This document shows, in pieces, positions 19,601-25,575 of a DNA stretch of 25,575 nucleotides (position 1 is the first letter of the stretch; the number at the start of each line of letters is the position of its first letter). Below the pieces are notes generated by a model. That model ran no database searches, was not told the DNA's origin, and was given only the letters and a program-made list of their open reading frames with translations. This DNA is from an uncultured Chromatiaceae bacterium (GTDB lineage: Bacteria; Pseudomonadota; Gammaproteobacteria; Enterobacterales; Alteromonadaceae): assembly GCA_946482325.1 (NCBI GenBank), contig CAMLRA010000044.1, forward strand, positions 1-25,575, given 5' to 3'. The position numbers and the translations under genes were made by a program.

Positions 19601-20700
19601 GCAAAGTCACCTGTGGTAAAGCCGTTTGGCGCTATGGCGTCAACATAGGCAAATACGTTGTTACCGGACGTGATGGTTGCATCGCTTTTCAGCCAAAGAT
19701 CTTTAGATTTAATAGGGCCATGCGCCACTTTTACCAGCGGTGCCGCCAGATACGCAGTGGCATCAACCTGATCCGCCGATTCGGCAGGGACTACGTTACC
19801 ATGTGGGCCATCCCAAGGGCGACCATCGGCATTCGCGTATACACGGTATTCAAACTCGCCAGCATGGGCTTTCAGGTTGTTTTTGAACAACACTTCACCG
19901 GTATCACCCGCGATAACATAGGCAAAATATTCAGAGTCAGTGTCATTGTGGTTGCTGGTTTCAAGCTCGACATACTGCGCGGCGATCAGTTTGCCTTTTT
20001 TCTCAAAATAGACCGGTTTAACCCGCGGTGAGCCTAATACTTTTTTACCAGTCTCGGTACTGTCCGCATTAAACACGGCAAAACCGTTTTCTTGTGCAGA
20101 TTCAGTCAGTGTTAGTTGTGAGTCATCCCCACCAGAGGCTGCAAATGCTGCTTTTACAGCATCGTCTGCATATGCAAACTTTTCATTCGCAGCCAGTGCT
20201 GTTTTAGCAGCCGCAACATTGACCAGACGGCCAGAGCCGGCAACCAGATTAAATTCGGCATCCATCAGAATGTTGTATTCTTTGTTGAAGACGTCGATGC
20301 CCATGAATTGCTGACGGAATTTAGCCGTTTTTACGCCGTCTTCAGACTGATATGAATGCGCAAGTACTGGTTTTAACTGCACCAGGCCACCTTTGTCGGC
20401 AGCACCAGTTAATGCATTCAAATAATGTGTGGCAGCAAATTCGAGTTGATACTCAGCTGCGACTGCAGCGATATTCGGTTTAGCCAGGCCCTTGGGTGCC
20501 CAACTGAATGTGGTCTCACCACTTTGCGCATCAACCTGATTGGCCATGCCAGAAACTGTAGGTTGTTGCTGTGCTGTTGATACCTGCTTTCCTTCAGCTG
20601 CAGCCATTTGTTGCAGCGAATCAGCGAAGACGGACTGTGCTGGTAGCGCGAACGCAGTGCTGACGACCACTGCAATCGCTGAACGTTTAAAGTTATTCAT
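16696..20700 (-). CDS. Secreted M36 (fungalysin-type) metalloprotease with PA and GlyGly-CTERM
   Basis: 1334 residues. A signal peptide (1-26, ending SVFA) precedes a propeptide region (about 40-290, FTP/PepSY-like). The catalytic zinc site is HEWGH at 631-635 with the third ligand Glu658 in MGEGWGDF, the M36 arrangement. A protease-associated (PA) insert at about 500-615 (RGTCNFTLKVKNAQ, GAIGVVIVNN) sits inside the catalytic region. C-terminal to it are a beta-sandwich region, a MAM/InhA-like segment (about 1030-1190, GWYIDNVQF) and a PKD/cadherin-like domain (about 1205-1298). The end, SSGGSLGWFTLLLAPLALLRRRTK minus its middle, is a GlyGly-CTERM signal: Gly-Gly, a helix, then Arg-rich. This predicts type II secretion and rhombosortase cleavage, with surface anchoring or release. 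AAGGA precedes the ATG. Likely a nutrient-scavenging protease. Confidence 0.95.
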   Translation of the reverse strand: MNNFKRSAIAVVVSTAFALPAQSVFADSLQQMAAAEGKQVSTAQQQPTVSGMANQVDAQSGETTFSWAPKGLAKPNIAAVAAEYQLEFAATHYLNALTGAADKGGLVQLKPVLAHSYQSEDGVKTAKFRQQFMGIDVFNKEYNILMDAEFNLVAGSGRLVNVAAAKTALAANEKFAYADDAVKAAFAASGGDDSQLTLTESAQENGFAVFNADSTETGKKVLGSPRVKPVYFEKKGKLIAAQYVELETSNHNDTDSEYFAYVIAGDTGEVLFKNNLKAHAGEFEYRVYANADGRPWDGPHGNVVPAESADQVDATAYLAAPLVKVAHGPIKSKDLWLKSDATITSGNNVFAYVDAIAPNGFTTGDFAAETTGPLVFDYKYRTSEAESSVNNRKAAIVNLFYMNNYLHDQFYDYGFDEKAGNAQLVNYGRGGVEGDPIMAEVQDNSGFDNANMSTPADGRSPRMQMYLWASKDAVFGKDLGITAKTADGTAIALTAMQGASFGPGQFSTEGQAVTFVDTAAPTRDGCTAAATPANIAGKIAIIDRGTCNFTLKVKNAQLAGAIGVVIVNNAATGLPGMGGADATVTIPSVGISQAEGKAIYDAMAAGQVVNIKMFNNRPFKDSSWDNAIVSHEWGHYISNRLVGNGNGLYNNQGRSMGEGWGDFHALLMVSDASDLKLAGNDKMQRAYAAISYVDSFYYGIRSFPNGNSLEINPRTFKHIGLGDTAKYFTVQDPDTGAAQVHSAGSVWAQMLWQSFVNLVNYHKDYDKAKDRMMGYLVNGYKLTPVGPTYTEARDAILAAAYAKDQEDYKVILKAFADRGMGLGAVAPHRDDPKHTGVVESFKTELSTFNVTAHKLDKTFSDATTGFCTNNGTLDNGETATVQFNVTNKGSAVLKDLKGKIEVTSGHQVTFANGGAITLPELKVMSSATTTPLSFKLEGAKPGDVLQLKLSFPEVDAAVVTSEYSLSERVNLAFATVAPSNMQSTDNMETLATLNNFSEKVLVGGDLAKDSRQLDPTYAAFFASQGHPVGKQYMHIANNGFTSDVVYETKAFTVGYAGDFTMSFWHYYEFEEAYDGGVVEISINGSAWTDVTKVIRSAANQPVQYAGFSSQGYTSALAELLPGRKAFTGVMDADPVEGSTTFGRNETINFGAALNGNEVKFRFRAVSDSNSNESGWYIDNVQFNNITTPVFHSVVAGDSVACDNRAPLLSGVKASVAELNEGGTFTLTAAATDRDAADKLSFSWKQVSGTAATLTNAATATASVTAPSIASGSENLVFEVAVTDGTATTKSTVTVKVNDVPAPEVVTPAKKSSGGSLGWFTLLLAPLALLRRRTK

Positions 20701-20750
20701 TCATGTTCCTTGAAATTATTATGTTAAAAATTGTAGGTCGAGCAGGCATT

Positions 20751-20780
20751 GTTATAACTCTGTGGTTAATCTTTTGGCAA
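20751..20780 (-). promoter_or_regulatory. Candidate promoter of the M36 protease gene
   Basis: Minus strand: TTGCCA (20775-20780), 18 bases, TATAAC (20751-20756), or 17 bases to the overlapping TTATAA. It lies about 50 bases upstream of the protease ATG, in the 156-base divergent spacer shared with the lipoprotein gene. Confidence 0.45.
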
Positions 20781-20856
20781 TGAAAGTTTTATGCGATTTA
20801 GCCATAAAGTTCAGTTTTCGGGACGACTGATTGGAAGGTCAGTGAAAGAAGGTGAG

Positions 20857-21306
20857 ATGAGTAATTGCAAAAACGGCGTTAAGACTATGATTTGGTGTAT
20901 TTTATTGATGCCAACAGTCGGCTGTCAGTCACAAGAGCTGAGGTCGCCCGTTGCCACAAAAGGTATACAACAACAGCACGCAGCTTATGTTCATATCAAC
21001 GGCGGCAAATTTCGTTTGTTACAACGTCACCGATCTTATTGGCTGTTAACAGACTTGCAGAATTTTCAGCAAGTGCACTTGACCAACCAATTAGTGGTGT
21101 CAGGAATCAGTTCGGCAGATGAACTGCGTAAGCGGTTGAAAATAAGCCCAGCCTTCACAATAAAAACGATAACTGATGGAGTGTTGTCGGTGAACGGCAC
21201 TATTGCCGAATTGATGCAGTTGGAACCGCAGTTAAAGCAGATTGCGGGGGTGCACACTGAATGGCAGTTGTTCTATTTACCTTTAAAGACGAAACCTGAT
21301 CGTTAG
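20857..21306 (+). CDS. Probable small lipoprotein of unknown function
   Basis: 149 residues from the ATG at 20857, chosen because AAGGTGAG lies directly before it. The open frame continues up to 20791, but those 22 residues are basic and would bury the signal peptide. From the chosen start there is a short signal sequence and a lipobox-like TVGC, so Cys23 is the likely lipidated residue. That lipobox is imperfect because the -3 position is Thr. The mature part (about 127 residues) shows no family I know; it mixes beta-rich and Leu-rich stretches. It is divergent from the M36 protease, which may be coincidental. No function is claimed. Confidence 0.65.
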   Translation: MSNCKNGVKTMIWCILLMPTVGCQSQELRSPVATKGIQQQHAAYVHINGGKFRLLQRHRSYWLLTDLQNFQQVHLTNQLVVSGISSADELRKRLKISPAFTIKTITDGVLSVNGTIAELMQLEPQLKQIAGVHTEWQLFYLPLKTKPDR

Positions 21307-21309
21307 TGT

Positions 21310-21363
21310 AAATGTCAAAATCAGGTAAAGCTGAATTACAGAACGCCACAGCTTCTGACATTT
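21310..21363. repeat. Nested inverted repeats between lipoprotein and DUF3016 genes
   Basis: Outer arms AAATGTCA (21310-21317) and TGACATTT (21356-21363), and inner arms AAGCTG (21328-21333) and CAGCTT (21349-21354). TCAG (21321-21324) can pair with CTGA (21355-21358), extending the inner helix. There is no T-run, so it is not a normal terminator. It could slow or process the transcript. Confidence 0.55.
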
Positions 21364-21473
21364 CAGTACTGTAACATAGTGTTAATCGCGATATAGTGTG
21401 TTCAGGTGATGTGATTTCGGGTCTCAGACCGTATACCACTTCACAGGTTTAATGATTTTTCAGGAGCAGAGCT

Positions 21474-21989
21474 ATGAGAACCATATTACCGATACTGTTA
21501 GGCATCTTGTTGACAACAAATGCATGGGCCTCGCAGCAAACCACGACGGTGAAAATCAACTGGCAAAATCCGGAGAAATACAGCGACATCCGGCCTTCTT
21601 CCGGCACGAAAAAAGCGTATCAGAAACGCGTGATTAGTGCTTTCGACAAAATTTGGGCAGACCTTGCTGCAAAATTGCCAGCAGGTCATAGTCTGCAGGT
21701 TACAGTGAAAGACCTCGATTTAGCCGGAGATGTCAATCCGATGTACCGGATTGACCACAGTGATATTCGTGTTGTTAAGGAAATTTATTTTCCCAGAATG
21801 ACCTTTGATTATCAGCTGCTGGACAGCAACGGCCAGATTGTTCTGGCAGAACAGGATGTCAAGATCAAGGATATGGGGTTTATGAACTCGTCGCCCATCG
21901 GCCTCGGTAGTACTGAGTTTGTCTACGAAAAACAGATGCTGAAGAACTGGTTCCAGAAAACTCTGGCACCCAAACTGACAAAACCTTGA
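21474..21989 (+). CDS. DUF3016 family periplasmic protein
   Basis: 171 residues with a clear signal peptide (1-19, MRTILPILLG...NAWA). The mature protein matches DUF3016 as I know it: VKINWQNPEKYSDIRPSSG near the start, an FDKIWADLAAKLP helix, VTVKDLDLAGDVNP, the IRVVKEIYFPRMTFDYQL strand and a closing MLKNWFQKTLAP. Function is unknown; members are short exported proteins of aquatic gammaproteobacteria. AGGAG lies 9 bases before the ATG. It is probably transcribed on its own. Confidence 0.85.
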   Translation: MRTILPILLGILLTTNAWASQQTTTVKINWQNPEKYSDIRPSSGTKKAYQKRVISAFDKIWADLAAKLPAGHSLQVTVKDLDLAGDVNPMYRIDHSDIRVVKEIYFPRMTFDYQLLDSNGQIVLAEQDVKIKDMGFMNSSPIGLGSTEFVYEKQMLKNWFQKTLAPKLTKP

Positions 21990-22010
21990 ATCAGACTAAA
22001 TCCTGACGTG

Positions 22011-22038
22011 GCTAAAGGCGTCCGTAGGCGTCTTTAGC
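22011..22038. repeat. Hairpin after the DUF3016 gene
   Basis: GCTAAAGGCG and CGTCTTTAGC pair over 10 bases (one G-T) around an 8-base loop. No T-run follows on either strand, so it is at best a weak terminator between two convergent genes. Confidence 0.5.
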
Positions 22039-22069
22039 TGTCTTAGCTGCCAATTGACGGCTTCGCATT

Positions 22070-22363
22070 TCACAACATGTCGGCGATTTTTTGATAGATG
22101 GCAACCGCTTCATCGCGCGTCAGTAAACCGCTGCTGGCGGCTTTACCCAACGTACTGCTGACTCTGACACTGTCATTCTGCGGCTCAGCCGGCGTATTCT
22201 CCGGCAAATTATTTAGTTTGTTTTGTTGCTGACTCAGGTCTGCCTGTTGCACTACCTGCTGGCGCTGTTGAGCCGTGTCGGTGCGGGGGCGTTCTGTGAC
22301 TGACTGAGTCCGGGCGGCTATGCGCAGCGAATCCTGCGATATCACACTGCTGGTTGTCACCAT
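22070..22363 (-). CDS. Small Gln-rich protein of unknown function
   Basis: 97 residues from the ATG at 22363, which has GGAGG 5 bases upstream. A longer frame opening with GTG at 22375 would put this ribosome site inside the gene, so I reject it. There is no signal peptide or membrane segment. The middle (about 28-52) is Gln-rich and low in complexity. The C-terminus (LLTRDEAVAIYQKIADML) looks like a short amphipathic helix pair. No family recognised. It follows the next gene by 53 bases on the same strand and may share its transcript. Confidence 0.6.
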   Translation of the reverse strand: MVTTSSVISQDSLRIAARTQSVTERPRTDTAQQRQQVVQQADLSQQQNKLNNLPENTPAEPQNDSVRVSSTLGKAASSGLLTRDEAVAIYQKIADML

Positions 22364-22416
22364 CACTACCTCCACACCTGATTGGGTTCAGAGCCACTGT
22401 CCATCCGACAGTATAG

Positions 22417-22722
22417 TTATTTTGTCAGTGCTGTGCGAAATTCCGCCAGCGTCAGATGCAGCTGTTGTAATTGTTTGACGATATTTTCCAGCGTGGCGGT
22501 ATTAAATTGCTGGGTCTGCCGAATCGCCGAGATTTGCTCCGCGGTTTCTGCCAGATAGGGTAAAAACCTGTTGCTTTGCACCTGAAACAAGCCCGCCGGG
22601 AAAATATGCTGATATTTGCCATGCCCCTGTTGTTGCAAATCATCGAGTACCGCGTCGGCGTCGAGCGCTTTGCGATACAGTTCTTTTAGATTTTGGTCCA
22701 GTTGGGTCAGTAGTTGTTCCAT
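22417..22722 (-). CDS. Short helical protein, possibly PriC-like
   Basis: 101 residues from the ATG at 22722; the frame can be opened 9 codons earlier only with a TTG. The protein is all-helical, acidic and Gln/Leu-rich. The pattern LF-x-VQSNRFLPYLAE at about 53-66, followed by an Ala-Thr-Leu helix, recalls the primosomal replication protein PriC family. It is shorter than E. coli PriC (175) and the match is by eye, so only tentative. PriC helps reload DnaB at stalled forks. Without that match it is a hypothetical protein. Confidence 0.55.
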   Translation of the reverse strand: MEQLLTQLDQNLKELYRKALDADAVLDDLQQQGHGKYQHIFPAGLFQVQSNRFLPYLAETAEQISAIRQTQQFNTATLENIVKQLQQLHLTLAEFRTALTK

Positions 22723-22815
22723 AGCAGATCTCGTGCTGAAAAATTGCAATTATGCCACAGGACAAACACTGAAGCAGAGCCAGACTTTTTATCGTTAGCC
22801 ATTCAAATCGTCCCG

Positions 22816-22838
22816 GATTTGTTATATCATCTCAATTC
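22816..22838. promoter_or_regulatory. Weak Zur-like site before the MerC-domain gene
   Basis: GATTTGTTATATCATCTC... keeps the TGTTATA half of the Zur core, with the other half degraded (about 16 of 22 consensus positions). It lies 20 bases before the ATG at 22859, where it would overlap a promoter. Considered mainly because a much better copy occurs at 7327-7349. Confidence 0.3.
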
Positions 22839-22858
22839 AATATAGCTCGGGGGCATTT

Positions 22859-23248
22859 ATGTTCGACAATATCCGTCACACTCTGGATAAAGTAGGGATC
22901 GCAGTCACATCTTTATGTGCTATCCACTGCATTATGCTGCCGGTATTGTTACCTGTATTGCCACTGCTTGGGCTGACTTCGGTCCACAACCATGCATTTG
23001 AGCGCATTATTCTGCTGATCACTATGGTGCTGGGCTTTATTACTCTGTTTGCCGGTTTTCACCGCTATCACCGCAAGTTATATCCGTTTTATTCGTTATT
23101 TTTAGGTGGCTTTATCTACTGGCAAAAAGACTTGCTGGGGCACGAATACGAACATTATGTACTGATTGTTGGTGCAGCATTTGTGGTGTTAGCGCACGTG
23201 CTGAATATCCGGCTTTGTAATCAGTGTCATAGCTGCGAAAGTCACTAA
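22859..23248 (+). CDS. MerC-domain inner-membrane protein
   Basis: 129 residues with four predicted membrane helices. The MerC signature is at the N-terminus: DKVGIAVTSLCAIHCIMLP, with Cys-Ala-Ile-His-Cys in the first helix. There is a His/Arg-rich loop after helix 2 (HRYHRKLYP) and a C-terminal Cys/His cluster (CNQCHSCESH) suited to metal binding. MerC proteins take up mercury, but many stand-alone members have no mer operon, as here, and may handle another soft metal such as zinc. GGGGGC precedes the ATG. It ends 8 bases from the convergent GDPD gene. Confidence 0.88.
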   Translation: MFDNIRHTLDKVGIAVTSLCAIHCIMLPVLLPVLPLLGLTSVHNHAFERIILLITMVLGFITLFAGFHRYHRKLYPFYSLFLGGFIYWQKDLLGHEYEHYVLIVGAAFVVLAHVLNIRLCNQCHSCESH

Positions 23249-23256
23249 ACCGGCGC

Positions 23257-23958
23257 TTAGGCTGTTGCGGTTTTTAACCAATGCAGCGCTTCTGCCGGAA
23301 AATTACAAAACACACCATCCACACCCATATCCCGCAAAGCCAGCAGCTCCCGCTGTTGGTTGACTGTATACACATAAAGGTCAATCCCGGCTTGATGCGC
23401 CTGCTTAACCAATGCCTGGTCAACAAAGCCACGATCACAATTAAGCGATACCGCGCCAAGTTGCAGCGCCAGCTGCACGCCATCAAGCGGGTAGTGTGCG
23501 ATCAAGACAGCGATGCGGATCTCTGGCAGTAAAGTTTTAAGTTGTTGCAATAACGGATGATGAAAGGATGAAACCAGTACTGAATCCAGACGCAGCGCCA
23601 GTTCTGACTGTGCCCGGCGCAGTAGCGTGACCAAAGCAGGGGCGGTGTCATGCCCCTTCAATTCTATATTGATTTCCAGGCGATTAGCGCAAAGTTGTAA
23701 CACTTGCCATAAAGTAGGGATCGGTTGTCCATTGCCAGCGTCAAGCTCAAAGAGCTCTGAAGGCGTAAAATCATCCAGAAGGCCCTCGCCGTTAGTGGTG
23801 CGGTCCACTTGCCGGTCATGGATCACCACCAACTCGCCATGGTGCAGAAACACGTCAAGCTCAATGCCGTGACAGCCGGTTTTAAGCGCTGCCGCAAAGG
23901 CCGGCAGCGTATTTTCCGCAAAGTGACCACTGACACCACGATGTGCAAAGATTTTCAT
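23257..23958 (-). CDS. Glycerophosphodiester phosphodiesterase (GDPD, UgpQ-like)
   Basis: 233 residues, a TIM barrel of the cytoplasmic UgpQ size with no signal peptide. Active-site residues are in place: His6-Arg7 (AHRG), Glu15 (ENTLPAF), Glu33 and Asp35 (IELDV), His47-Asp48 (IHDRQVDRTT) and a later NIELKG Glu. It hydrolyses glycerophosphodiesters from deacylated phospholipids to glycerol-3-phosphate and an alcohol. It starts 27 bases after psd on the same strand, so it probably shares the rsgA-psd transcript, which would link phospholipid synthesis with turnover. Confidence 0.93.
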   Translation of the reverse strand: MKIFAHRGVSGHFAENTLPAFAAALKTGCHGIELDVFLHHGELVVIHDRQVDRTTNGEGLLDDFTPSELFELDAGNGQPIPTLWQVLQLCANRLEINIELKGHDTAPALVTLLRRAQSELALRLDSVLVSSFHHPLLQQLKTLLPEIRIAVLIAHYPLDGVQLALQLGAVSLNCDRGFVDQALVKQAHQAGIDLYVYTVNQQRELLALRDMGVDGVFCNFPAEALHWLKTATA

Positions 23959-23985
23959 CCGTGCTCCTGCAAAGCGCTGTGCTGA

Positions 23986-24846
23986 TCAGTTCAGTTTAGT
24001 GGCAAAGGCCGTGCCCATCCTGGTCACAGCACCAGGGAAGTTGGTTGGCAATAATTCGACAGCATCTTTGGCAAAAGTGAGCACCACAGTAGACCCCAGC
24101 TTAAAACGGCCCATCTCAGCACCTTTTTCCAAATGGATAGCATTAGGACCCTCAGCCGGGTATTGCCAGCGGAACACTTCACTGCCGGTTGGCGGCGTCA
24201 CAGTGCCGGCCCAGACGGTTTCGATACTGGCAACAATAGTTGCACCTACCAGCACTAAAGCCATTGGACCTGCAGCTGTGTCAAAAATAGTCACAACACG
24301 TTCGTTACGGGCAAACAAACCCGGTACATTGGCGGCTGTCAGCGGGTTAACCGAAAATAATTCACCAGGCACATAAATCATTTCACGCAGCGTGCCGGCG
24401 ATAGGCATATGAATGCGGTGATAATCTTTTGGCGCCAGATAAATACAGGCAAAGGTACCATCCTGAAAAGCGGCGGCAGTGTTGTCGTCGCCACCCAGCA
24501 GCGCTTTAACCGTGTAAAAATGACCTTTGGCCTGCAGCAGCTGGTCGCCGGCAATAGGACCAGCCTGACTGATAGCGCCGTCAACCGGATGGGCCAGCGT
24601 TTGCTCATCAGTCACCACAGGGCGGGCGCCATCTTTTAACGGGCGGGTGAAAAAATCATTAAAGCTGGCGTAATCACTTGGATTCTCAAACTGAGCTTCG
24701 GCCATGTTGATGCCATAAGCGCGGATAAACAGTTTCATTAGCGCATGGCTGATAAAACCAAGGCGCGCGGCCGCCAGATAACCGACCAGCCGGGAAATCA
24801 GGTGCTTTGGCAGAATGTATTGCAGAGTAATTTTAAGCTGGTCCAT
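23986..24846 (-). CDS. psd: Psd, phosphatidylserine decarboxylase proenzyme
   Basis: 286 residues. The self-cleavage motif LGST is at 250-253; cutting before Ser252 makes the beta chain and the pyruvoyl alpha chain. The autocatalysis residues Asp89 (HPVDG) and His146 (DYHRIHMP) are in place. It turns phosphatidylserine into phosphatidylethanolamine at the inner membrane. ATG 24846 has GAGGTAAT about 12 bases upstream. It is 21 bases after rsgA, the same order as the E. coli rsgA-psd operon. Confidence 0.97.
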   Translation of the reverse strand: MDQLKITLQYILPKHLISRLVGYLAAARLGFISHALMKLFIRAYGINMAEAQFENPSDYASFNDFFTRPLKDGARPVVTDEQTLAHPVDGAISQAGPIAGDQLLQAKGHFYTVKALLGGDDNTAAAFQDGTFACIYLAPKDYHRIHMPIAGTLREMIYVPGELFSVNPLTAANVPGLFARNERVVTIFDTAAGPMALVLVGATIVASIETVWAGTVTPPTGSEVFRWQYPAEGPNAIHLEKGAEMGRFKLGSTVVLTFAKDAVELLPTNFPGAVTRMGTAFATKLN

Positions 24847-24867
24847 CGGGGATATTACCTCGTGAGA

Positions 24868-25575
24868 TTAAAGATAAGCAGGCTTATCCTGCGCCATACT
24901 GAGCAGGATTTTATGATAGTTGTCAAAACGTTCTGCGGCGATATCGCCGGTGTCGACAGCGTGATGCAGCGCACAGCCAGGGTCATTGCCGTGTTTGCAA
25001 TCGCGGAATTTACAGCGACCCAGCCAGGGGCGGAATTCGCGGTAACCCCAGCTGACTTCATCATCAGTTAAATGCCAAAGGGCGAATTCGCGGATGCCGG
25101 GTGAGTCAATCAGCTGACCGCCTTGTGGCAAATGATAGAGCCGGGCCACGGTCGTGGTGTGTTGGCCAAGACCTGATACATCGGACACTTCCTGTGTGAC
25201 AGCGCCAATTTCCGGCATTAAATGGTTTAATAACGAGGACTTACCAACGCCGGACTGACCGACAAAAATGCTGGTGCCCTGACTTAAATACTGGTCCAGC
25301 TGCGCCATACCTTCGCCGCTTTTGGCGCTCAGCAGCAGTGTTTCGTAGCCAATTTTGCGGTAAATATCGAGTTGTTGCTCGACTTCAACCCGCTGCGCTT
25401 CACTGAGCAAATCAATTTTATTGAGTAATAACAATGGCTTGATTTGCATCGTTTCTGCCGCGACCAGATAGCGGTCGATGATGTTCAGTGACAGCGCCGG
25501 CAGCACGGCCGAGACGATAATTAATAAGCCGATATTAGCCGCTACTGGTTTTAAGCCGTCATAAAAGTCTGGCCG
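24868..25575 (-). CDS. rsgA: RsgA, circularly permuted ribosome-assembly GTPase (5' end missing)
   Basis: The frame is open to the window edge (CGG at 25573-25575), so 235 residues of the C-terminal two-thirds are visible; the OB-fold N-terminus lies outside. The GTPase motifs are in permuted order: G4 (LLNKIDLL), then G1 ([12 protein letters not shown]), the switch GLGQHTTT and G3 (IDSPGIREF). The C-terminal zinc knuckle has [14 protein letters not shown]. RsgA binds the 30S subunit and its GTPase activity releases RbfA late in assembly. It heads the rsgA-psd-GDPD group. Confidence 0.97.
   Translation of the reverse strand, partial: RPDFYDGLKPVAANIGLLIIVSAVLPALSLNIIDRYLVAAETMQIKPLLLLNKIDLLSEAQRVEVEQQLDIYRKIGYETLLLSAKSGEGMAQLDQYLSQGTSIFVGQSGVGKSSLLNHLMPEIGAVTQEVSDVSGLGQHTTTVARLYHLPQGGQLIDSPGIREFALWHLTDDEVSWGYREFRPWLGRCKFRDCKHGNDPGCALHHAVDTGDIAAERFDNYHKILLSMAQDKPAYL

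Noticed and set aside
22011..22038. Rho-independent terminator for the DUF3016 gene
   Set aside because: The stem is good but no T-run follows on either strand.
22859..23248. Part of a mercury-resistance operon
   Set aside because: No merR, merT, merP or merA is nearby; neighbours are housekeeping genes.

Overview
The window looks like a chromosome segment from a marine or freshwater gammaproteobacterium of the Alteromonadales / Rheinheimera-Alishewanella type. I infer this from the protein sequences and gene order; no search was run. SuhB, PurH, Fis, DusB, PrmA, AccB/C, GroES/EL, Psd and RsgA are close relatives of the E. coli proteins. The use of AroQ with accBC, the M36 protease with a GlyGly-CTERM tail, DUF3016 and a MerC-domain protein are typical of aquatic gammaproteobacteria. 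There is no prophage, integron, IS element or CRISPR array, and the background is mostly core housekeeping.

Layout. 1-258 is the 3' end of a rhodanese gene, converging through a shared terminator on suhB. 1253-5331 (minus) holds an NhaP2/CvrA-type K+/H+ antiporter, a small unknown protein and purH; the usual downstream partner purD is absent. 5504-6784 is the conserved dusB-fis pair. 6812-7447 is gene-poor but structured: a 50-bp tandem repeat (about 2.8 units), then on the minus strand a well-formed candidate small-RNA gene whose promoter overlaps a near-perfect Zur-type palindrome. prmA (7448-8329) follows. A lone plus-strand GT4 glycosyltransferase (8530-9669) sits between prmA and the aroQ-accB-accC operon (9733-12037). 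dsbD (12299-14143) is preceded by what looks like the 3' remnant of cutA, still overlapping the dsbD start as TAATG. groES-groEL (14524-16505) run divergently from a sigma-32-like promoter.

16696-20700 encodes a 1334-residue secreted M36 (fungalysin-type) metalloprotease with a PA insert and a C-terminal GlyGly-CTERM sorting signal. Divergent from it are a small probable lipoprotein and a DUF3016 periplasmic protein. 22070-22722 holds two short minus-strand genes, the second possibly PriC-like. A MerC-domain membrane protein (22859-23248) has a weaker Zur-like site in front of it and converges on a rsgA-psd-GDPD group (minus) that runs off the right edge.

Functional threads: fatty-acid and phospholipid synthesis (accBC, psd, GDPD), translation and ribosome maturation (prmA, dusB, rsgA, suhB), purine synthesis (purH), and protein folding and envelope redox (groESL, dsbD). 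The least explained part is the prmA-dusB intergenic region, where the sequence suggests a zinc-responsive small RNA.
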